From: Klebsiella pneumoniae
GTDB taxonomy: Bacteria > Verrucomicrobiota > Verrucomicrobiia > Limisphaerales > SXTU01
Direction: 5' to 3'
DNA length: 51,691 nucleotides
Assembly (NCBI GenBank): GCA_943330855.2
Contig: CALQJI020000032.1
Span: forward strand, 1-51,691
Below, one piece after another: positions 45,977-51,691 of this stretch. The notes below the pieces were generated by a model. It did no database searches, was not told the DNA's origin, and saw only the letters and a program-made list of their open reading frames with translations. Within the stretch, counting starts at the first letter, position 1, and each line of letters begins with the position of its first letter. The position numbers and the translations under genes are program-made.

Positions 45977-48904
45977 TCAATCCACATGCAAAAACTCATT
46001 ACTCGCCATGAGCACGCGCACCTGCGCGGCCCACTTTTCGGCGCTGTCGGTCGGATAGGAGGCAAGGAAGGACTTGGTGCGCTGAATCTCGGCGGCAGTT
46101 GGCGTTCGTTGGAACAGGACACGCCAGACTTCGGGGATGCGGGCGTCGTCTCCAGGCAGCTTGGCGAGTTGGTTCGCCAAAGCGTTGGCTTGGGCGTGGA
46201 AGAAGGGATCGTTGATGAAATACAGTGCTTGGGTGGGCACGGTGGTGGTCTGGCGGGCGGCGGTGGTGGCGTTGGGGTCCGCACCGTCGAAGAGCGAAAG
46301 GAAGGGATGCCGCCGCTGGCGCTGGACCATGAGGTAGGCACTGCGTTTCGTCGTTTCATAAACGGCGTTGAAGGGATTGTGCTGGGTGAACTTCCACGTG
46401 CTCTCGACTGGAAAGGGATGCGCCTCGGCAGGTGATAGATCGAGCTGGCCGGTGGCGGTCATCAGGCTGTCACGGATCTCCTCAGCCGTCAGGCGACGGC
46501 GGGCGAAATGGGCGAGCAGGTGGTTCTCGGGATCGGTGGCGGAGGAAGTGGCGCTGGCGCGTTGATAGGCGGCACTGCCCATGATGAGCCGGTGCATGGC
46601 CTTCGTGCTGTAGCCGCTGGCGACAAACTCGGAGGCGAGCCAGTCAAGCAACTCGGGATGCGTGGGCTTTTCACCGCGTGAACCGAAGTCATTCGGCGAG
46701 CGAACCAGTCCGCTGCCGAAGTGCCATTGCCAGATGCGATTCACCATCACGCGGGCCGTGATCGGACTCTTCGCGATCCAATTGCCGAGTTCGCGCCGCC
46801 CGCTCCCAGCCTCCGCCGGAACCACTTCACCACCCAGGATGGCGAGCCAGCGGCGCGGCACTTCATCACCCGGCTTCTCAGGATCGCCCCGCAGTTGGAA
46901 ACGCGCGTTCTTCGCCTTGGCATCAATGACTGCATAGGCCACGGGAATCGCCGGCGCGGGCTCGACCTCCACCGCCCTGTCCCGCAACGACCTGCCCGCA
47001 CTCACCAGCGCCGGGCCATAGTCCGGCACAGCGATGTGGTGAAGCTCAAACGCGACCCCATCGAGTTTGGCTGGATGCACATCTGCCACGCGGCCCGTGA
47101 TCGCGACCTCGCCGTCCAGCGGGCTCACCCATGCGACAGCCACGGGGCGATTCGGTCCGGGATGCACAAAAAAGGATTCCGCCTGAAGCGTGGTCCAGAC
47201 CATCACCTGCTGGTTGGCGGAGTTAACGAACACCGAGGGCGTGTCCCCCAAGCTCCATTTCTTCAGGGCGCTGTTGCCGTTGATGGAGTCGCCTTTTTCG
47301 GTGAGATAGACTGGTCCCTTCGGCGAAACCTCCAGGAAGCACCACTCGGCTCCATCACGACCGGGATGGGGATTCTGCTGCGTGAGACTCTGCACGAGAT
47401 CCGCCACGCTCCACGCCCGCCCGGCCCCACCGGTCTCGCGGATGCTCCACTCAACGAGCGTGCTGTCGGCTCCGTGATTAGCATTCGGCAGGACCGTGAG
47501 CTGAAGAATCTCGCCTTTGCGCACGCGGATCTTCTTCAAGGTCTCGCCCGCCACCGCCGTGAAGTCCACTGACTTGCCTTCGCCAACCTGCGCGCTGGCG
47601 AGGAGACGCGTGCTCTTCCCGGCCGCATCGCCGAGCGTCTTCTGCGCGGCGCTGGCGATCTCCGCGCGGCGTTTCTGCTCCGACTCAGCCTTCGCGTTGC
47701 GCTCGCGCCAGGTCTTCAGCATCGCCTCCGCCTGCGCGCTGGGGATCAGCGGCACCATGTCGCGCGGCTGGCCTTTCGGCTCGCACCCGGGAAACGCGAA
47801 CCGCGTGCTCTCGAAGATGCCGTAGAGCGCGTAGTAGTCTGCGGCGGTGATGGGATCGTATTTGTGATCGTGGCAGCGCGCGCAACCCGTGGTGAGGCCA
47901 AGAAAGTTCTTCCCCACGTTGTCGATCACATCCTCGAAGGTGAGGTGCATGTCCTTGTCGATGTCATGCCCAAAGCGCCGCGCGATGGCGAGATAGCCCG
48001 TGGCGACGATGCCCGCGCTGCGCTCGTTGTCCGCCTTCTCCACGTTGACGATGTCGCCCGCGATCTGCCAGCGCACGAAGTCGTCGTAAGGCATGTCCCG
48101 ATTAAAGGTGTCCATCACCCAGTTCCGATACCGCCACGCGTGAAGCAGCGGCCGGTCCGTGTTCTCTCCGGCGGTGTCCGCATAGCGCACCACATCGAGC
48201 CAATGCCGCCCCCATTGCACGCCGTATTGGGGTGAAGCGAGCAGGCGCTCGATGAGCTTCGTGAACGACGCCAGTGAACGATCCGCGACAAACGCTGCCA
48301 CTTCCTCCGGAGTAGGCGGTAGCCCCGTAAGGTCGTAAGTCGCCCGGCGGATCAGCGTGCGCGGGTCCGCCGCTGCTGCGGGCTTCACCGGCTTGGCCGC
48401 GAGTTGCTTGTGGAGGAAGTCGTCAATCCGCGCCGAAGAGGGTTTCGATTCGGGCGGGGGGAGCGCCCGGAAAGCCCACCAGTTCTTGGCTTCCTGGGCC
48501 TTCATCCCCCCGACCTTTGCCAACGTCTCCCGTGGATCGGGCGCTCCTTGCCTTACCCAGTCCGTCAGCAACGCGATCTTCGACTCGCTCAACTTGCCGC
48601 CGTGCTTCTGCGGCGGCATGGCGAGTTCCTTGTCCTGATACCGCACCGCCTTGATGAGCAAGGATTCGTCAGGCTTCCCCGGCACGATGACCGCACCCGA
48701 GTGTCCGCCTTTCTGCCACCCTGCACGCGTGTCCAGAGCCAGCCCGCCCTTGGTTTTCTCGCCGCTGTGACATTCGTAGCAGTGCTCAACGAGCAGCGGC
48801 CGGATCTTCGACTCGAAGAAATCCGTGCCGGAATCCGCCCGCGCCTGGGAAGGGAGGCAAGCCATTCCAAACACAGTCAACAGGCGGAGCAGCTTCGAGT
48901 TCAT
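45977..48904 (-). CDS. Secreted c-heme DUF1549/DUF1553 protein (locus D)
   Basis: This 975-residue protein has signal peptide LLRLLTVFGMACLPSQARA and c-heme CYECH at 42-46 in IRPLLVEHCYECHSGEKTKG, the PSCyt1 pattern. The DUF1549 core is TYDLTGLPPTPEEVAAFV, with the short loop DRSLASFT where locus B has a heptamer array. A second CARCH precedes DHKYDPITAADYYA. A mid-region differs from locus B (no LamG pattern; KIRVRKGEILQLTVLP instead). DUF1553 ends it (VMVNRIWQWHFGSGLVRSP). No DUF1501 gene is adjacent; the likely partner is 8 kb downstream at 36406-37791. ATG 48904 was chosen for the signal peptide. Confidence 0.9.
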   Translation of the reverse strand: MNSKLLRLLTVFGMACLPSQARADSGTDFFESKIRPLLVEHCYECHSGEKTKGGLALDTRAGWQKGGHSGAVIVPGKPDESLLIKAVRYQDKELAMPPQKHGGKLSESKIALLTDWVRQGAPDPRETLAKVGGMKAQEAKNWWAFRALPPPESKPSSARIDDFLHKQLAAKPVKPAAAADPRTLIRRATYDLTGLPPTPEEVAAFVADRSLASFTKLIERLLASPQYGVQWGRHWLDVVRYADTAGENTDRPLLHAWRYRNWVMDTFNRDMPYDDFVRWQIAGDIVNVEKADNERSAGIVATGYLAIARRFGHDIDKDMHLTFEDVIDNVGKNFLGLTTGCARCHDHKYDPITAADYYALYGIFESTRFAFPGCEPKGQPRDMVPLIPSAQAEAMLKTWRERNAKAESEQKRRAEIASAAQKTLGDAAGKSTRLLASAQVGEGKSVDFTAVAGETLKKIRVRKGEILQLTVLPNANHGADSTLVEWSIRETGGAGRAWSVADLVQSLTQQNPHPGRDGAEWCFLEVSPKGPVYLTEKGDSINGNSALKKWSLGDTPSVFVNSANQQVMVWTTLQAESFFVHPGPNRPVAVAWVSPLDGEVAITGRVADVHPAKLDGVAFELHHIAVPDYGPALVSAGRSLRDRAVEVEPAPAIPVAYAVIDAKAKNARFQLRGDPEKPGDEVPRRWLAILGGEVVPAEAGSGRRELGNWIAKSPITARVMVNRIWQWHFGSGLVRSPNDFGSRGEKPTHPELLDWLASEFVASGYSTKAMHRLIMGSAAYQRASATSSATDPENHLLAHFARRRLTAEEIRDSLMTATGQLDLSPAEAHPFPVESTWKFTQHNPFNAVYETTKRSAYLMVQRQRRHPFLSLFDGADPNATTAARQTTTVPTQALYFINDPFFHAQANALANQLAKLPGDDARIPEVWRVLFQRTPTAAEIQRTKSFLASYPTDSAEKWAAQVRVLMASNEFLHVD

Positions 48905-48915
48905 CAATTCAATCG

Positions 48916-49137
48916 TCAAAACAGTTTCAACATCGCGCGGCCCATCGCCTCGTCGATGAGCCAGTAGGTTTCGGCGTTGGTGTTCCAATGGTAGCCCTGG
49001 CTGGATGGCGAGGCCTCGGCGGGACGCCAGAAAGCCTTGGGGCCAACGAAGGCGACGTTGCCCTTGAACTCCGGGTGCTCCGCCACCGCTGCCTGCGCCT
49101 TCATGAGCGAGAGGGCGATGCTTTGGAAAAATTTCAT
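48916..49137 (-). pseudogene. C-terminal fragment of a sialate O-acetylesterase-type (SASA) protein
   Basis: The 73-codon frame contains KAQAAVAEHPEFKGNVAFVG, FWRPAEASPSSQGYHW and NTNAETYWLIDEAMGRAM, the recognisable C-terminal signature of planctomycete/verrucomicrobial SASA-family esterases, including the conserved GYHWN.NAETY segment. The catalytic serine block and everything N-terminal are absent; only 12 bases separate the frame start from the DUF1080 stop. It is therefore a 3' remnant of a once complete gene between DUF1080 and the c-heme gene. It might still be translated from its ATG but cannot be an active esterase. Confidence 0.7.
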
Positions 49138-49149
49138 GCGGCTGAGGAA

Positions 49150-49875
49150 CTACCTTCCTTCGACTGCCGCCTTCTTCGCCTCGTCCGGCCCAATGTCGCG
49201 CACGAAGAGGTTGCGCCAGCGAATCTCGCCGCCGTGGGTCTGGAGCATGACCGGGCCTTTGGCGGGCAGCGGCAGTTTCTTGTCCCAGAAATTTTCCATC
49301 ACCGCGCCGTCCACGACGACCTTGCCGTTGAGCCAGACCCACGTGCGCGCGCCGACTTGGCGGATGCGGAAGGCGTTCCACTCGCCGAAGGGTTTATCCG
49401 CCACCACGAGCGGGTCGCGGCCGGGCGCGCCAGCGGTGTTGTTGAACAGGCCGCCGGAGCCGAGGTGCGGGCGGCGAGTGGGGTTCTTTTCGTTGAAGAC
49501 TTGGTTCACGTCCCAGATTTGCACCTGCGGCGTGCCGCGCAGGTAGATGCCGCTGTCGGCCTTGGGCACGGTTTTATATTCGATGAGCAGCTCGATGTCG
49601 CCGAACTCGGCGTCCGTGGTGGCGTAGGGACCGGTGCCGGCGTTGACCAACTCGCCGTTCTCCACGCGCCAGTGCTGCGCGAACTCCGCGCGTTGTTTTT
49701 GCAGGTTGGCGGCCTTCTTCTCGCCTTCAAGCTTCGTGCCGTCGTGCGGGTTCCAGCCATACCAGCCGGCGAGGTCCTTGCCGTTGAACAACGCGCGGAA
49801 GCCAAGCGGCGGCGTGGGTTCAGCGGCGGAGAGGCTGGCGAGGAAAAGGAGAGTGAGGGCGAGGGCGGTTTTCAT
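49150..49875 (-). CDS. Secreted DUF1080 (3-keto-disaccharide hydrolase-type) protein
   Basis: This 241-residue DUF1080 protein has signal peptide MKTALALTLLFLASLSAA. The opening GFRALFNGKDLAGWYGW is the family hallmark. A concanavalin-like beta sandwich continues with IELLIEYKTVPKADSGIYLR, GTPQVQIWD and ARTWVWLNGKVVVDG. Members have been characterised as hydrolases of 3-keto-glycosides, so oxidised sugars are a plausible substrate. It is the first gene of the long minus-strand run and is followed by the esterase remnant. The 276-base gap upstream should hold its promoter. Confidence 0.9.
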   Translation of the reverse strand: MKTALALTLLFLASLSAAEPTPPLGFRALFNGKDLAGWYGWNPHDGTKLEGEKKAANLQKQRAEFAQHWRVENGELVNAGTGPYATTDAEFGDIELLIEYKTVPKADSGIYLRGTPQVQIWDVNQVFNEKNPTRRPHLGSGGLFNNTAGAPGRDPLVVADKPFGEWNAFRIRQVGARTWVWLNGKVVVDGAVMENFWDKKLPLPAKGPVMLQTHGGEIRWRNLFVRDIGPDEAKKAAVEGR

Positions 49876-50151
49876 GTGCGCGGTTTTGGACTGTGCAGGC
49901 TGCGGCTAAATTCTCCCGCTTTCCGGGGCCAATATATGGCGTGCGGCAATAGAACTGTGCGGCCGCGGTAGGGTTGGCGTGCAGAGGTGAAGAGGTGGCT
50001 CACGCACAGGACGCGAAGGGGCGTAAAGGAAGGGCTCCGGCTCGGCTTTGCGGCCTTCGCGTGAGGCGATTGGGATTGTGGGGGGAAACTGCTTCGGCTG
50101 CTGGGCACTCGAAAGCGCCGTCGTCGTTGCGCTCTGCCGACGCACTCCAAA
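49876..50151. other. Gap upstream of the DUF1080 gene
   Basis: This 276-base gap holds no gene. It contains CTCACGCACAGGACGCGAAGG and, further right, CCTTCGCGTGAG, which are partly inverted copies (CTCACGC...GCGAAGG against CCTTCGCGTGAG). The region probably carries the DUF1080 promoter and the 3' end of the cytochrome assembly transcript. No clear -10/-35 pair is placed. Confidence 0.35.
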
Positions 50152-51691
50152 TCAAGCCGTCTGCGGTTTCATCGGCGTGGCGGGCGGCGCGGTGTTGTCC
50201 CCCGCGCCCGGCCCTTTGCCGCTCTTCCAAAACCGTTCAGGCAGGCAGCCCAAACCGATGAGGGCGAGCTGGCTGACGTTGAAAATCATCAGCCACTTGA
50301 AGGCCGCGTCCATGAAGCCGTAGCTGTGCAGGCCCACACCCAGCATGTTCGTGCCGAACCAGCTCCACGCGGTCACGATGTTGCCGAAGAGGGCGAGGTT
50401 CATCAGGCCGCGCTCGCCCACGAGCTTGCCCCAGCGCGCGTGCAGGATGATGGCGTTCCAGATAACGATGAGCAGCGCTCCGTTTTCCTTCGGGTCCCAG
50501 CCCCAGAAACGGCCCCAGCTCTGGTCCGCCCAGATGCCGCCGAGGATGGTGCCCACAAAGCTGAACAGCGTGGCGAAGCAGACGATGCCATAGACCATGC
50601 GGGTAAGGCTCTTCGCCGTGGCTTCGTCGAGCGTGCGGGTGAGTGTGCCGCGCAGGATGTAAATCATCGCGAGGAAGCCGGCGAGGAAGGTCGAGGCGTA
50701 GCCGATGGTGATGATGGTCACGTGGGTCGCGAGCCAGAAGTTCGTGTCCAGCACGGCGCGCATCATCTCCATGGTATCGCCGGTGGAAGAGGTCTGCGCG
50801 AGGTGGTGCGCGATGATGAGGGTGATGAAGCCGACGGAGGACGCGGTGACGCTGCCGATGCCGTTGCGGTAAATGCGTTCGAGCACGAGGCCGAGCACGA
50901 CGGCGCCCCAGCCAACGAAGATGGCGGAGGAGTAGAGGTTGGTAACGGGCGGGCGGCCTTCGAGAATCATACGGAAGAGCAGGCCGACGGTGTGGATGAC
51001 GAGCGCGAGCGCGACGAGGCGGTAGGCGGCGCGGTTGAGGTTCTCGGACCAGTTTAGCCACGAGGCGGCGGCGAGGATGAGGGCGATGACGTAAATCATC
51101 ATGCTGCGGTAGAAGGGGAGGAATTGGTTGAAGAGGCTTTCCTGCCGGCCCTTCTTGAGCTCGGTGTCGAGCTTGCCGGTGAGCGAGGCGCGGTAGTCGG
51201 CGAGGGCACGGTTGAAGTCGGCGGGCCGGCCCTGCGCGTAGGCGGACGCGAGCGCGGCGTGGGCGTGGACGGTCGCGGGGATTTCGCCGCCGCGAATGCC
51301 GTCCATGAGAGCTTGGCCGACGTTGGCCCAGTCGGCCGGCTTCTGGCCGGGCTGCGTGGGCGGGACGAGGAGCGGGAAGGCCATCTGCGCCATCATCGCG
51401 TAAGGCTCGGCGTAGCCTAGAAATTGGTCGTAAAGCTTCTCGTCGAAGGGCTGGCCGGCCTGCTGGGCGCGGATGGCGCGGAGCCCGGCTGGGAGCAATT
51501 TCTCGAACTGCGAGAGGTCAGCGGCGAAGTCAGCGGTATTCTCGGGCTTGAGGCTATTCTTAAGCCTCATGTAGGTCTGGAGGCCGTTGCTCAAGCTCAT
51601 GAGCGAGCGCTGGTAGGGCGTGCGCAGCTCTTGCTTGATTTGGCCGACTTGCTTGGACTCGCGGTCCATCAGGCCGAGGCTGGGCTTGAGG
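50152..51691 (-). CDS. Cytochrome c assembly protein, CcsA/ResC type (5' end beyond the window)
   Basis: The frame is open to the right edge, so the gene is 5'-partial; 513 codons are visible. The N-terminal visible half is a periplasmic, helical domain, followed by about eight membrane segments (such as MMIYVIALILAAASWL and AIFVGWGAVVLGLVLERIY). The family haem-handling tryptophan-rich motif is seen as WGRFWGWDPKENGALLIVIW. CcsA moves haem across the membrane for attachment to CxxCH motifs; the window encodes five two-motif c-heme proteins that would need it. The soluble extension may be a ResB-like or unrelated domain. The ATG at 51669 is probably internal. Confidence 0.9.
   Translation of the reverse strand, partial: LKPSLGLMDRESKQVGQIKQELRTPYQRSLMSLSNGLQTYMRLKNSLKPENTADFAADLSQFEKLLPAGLRAIRAQQAGQPFDEKLYDQFLGYAEPYAMMAQMAFPLLVPPTQPGQKPADWANVGQALMDGIRGGEIPATVHAHAALASAYAQGRPADFNRALADYRASLTGKLDTELKKGRQESLFNQFLPFYRSMMIYVIALILAAASWLNWSENLNRAAYRLVALALVIHTVGLLFRMILEGRPPVTNLYSSAIFVGWGAVVLGLVLERIYRNGIGSVTASSVGFITLIIAHHLAQTSSTGDTMEMMRAVLDTNFWLATHVTIITIGYASTFLAGFLAMIYILRGTLTRTLDEATAKSLTRMVYGIVCFATLFSFVGTILGGIWADQSWGRFWGWDPKENGALLIVIWNAIILHARWGKLVGERGLMNLALFGNIVTAWSWFGTNMLGVGLHSYGFMDAAFKWLMIFNVSQLALIGLGCLPERFWKSGKGPGAGDNTAPPATPMKPQTA

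Overview
The window looks like a chromosomal segment from a GC-rich member of the Planctomycetota-Verrucomicrobiota group, most likely Verrucomicrobiota of the Pedosphaera/Limisphaerales type. The basis is the dense set of c-type-cytochrome 'planctomycete' proteins (DUF1592-type and DUF1549/DUF1553-type) paired with twin-arginine-like secreted DUF1552 and DUF1501 proteins. A MoxR/DUF58/VWA operon, a DUF1080 hydrolase, a sialate O-acetylesterase-like protein and a Rhodopirellula/Verrucomicrobium-type ECF sigma factor with its membrane anti-sigma partner point the same way. The phylum is an inference from gene content; no rRNA or tRNA gene is visible.

Layout. 1-105 is the 3' end of a gene cut by the window edge. 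359-5561 (+) is a tight unit: c-heme DUF1592 protein, DUF1552 protein, secreted ankyrin protein. 5562-6101 is a non-coding mosaic of inverted repeats plus the decayed C-terminus of a secreted protein. 6102-8543 (-) holds a secreted M20 metallopeptidase and a VTC-domain protein. After a 500-base gap, 9044-18519 (+) is an eight-gene Bat/MoxR-type operon with two VWA proteins, a MoxR ATPase, a DUF58 protein, a 1183-residue envelope protein and three smaller exported or anchored proteins. A conserved 50-residue micro-ORF follows (18589-18741). 18963-20790 (-) encodes a HAD phosphatase and a TIM-barrel sugar isomerase-like protein. 20838-26297 (+) encodes exonuclease III, a c-heme DUF1549/DUF1553 protein and a DUF1501 protein.

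From 26368 to 49875 every gene is on the minus strand. In transcription order these are: DUF1080 hydrolase, esterase fragment, c-heme DUF1549/DUF1553, c-heme DUF1592, DUF1552, three tandem paralogues of an unrecognised secreted family, DUF1501, a giant 1406-residue c-heme DUF1592, another DUF1552, ECF sigma factor, anti-sigma factor, sialate O-acetylesterase, a truncated alpha/beta hydrolase and a second TIM-barrel protein. The window ends in a 5'-truncated cytochrome c assembly (CcsA-type) gene.

How they may work together. The five di-heme-type secreted proteins match the Tat-like partners exactly: three DUF1592 with three DUF1552, and two DUF1549/DUF1553 with two DUF1501. A CcsA-type haem-ligation protein lies at the window edge. 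With DUF1080, an esterase and TIM-barrel isomerase-like proteins, this suggests oxidative processing of carbohydrates in the cell envelope, but no substrate can be read from the sequence.

Most unusual are: (i) the three-copy tandem family at 37905-41784; (ii) 6-, 7- and 8-nucleotide iterated repeats, three of them inserted in frame inside the large c-heme proteins and two forming intergenic palindromes; and (iii) several truncated secreted enzymes, which indicate active gene gain and decay.
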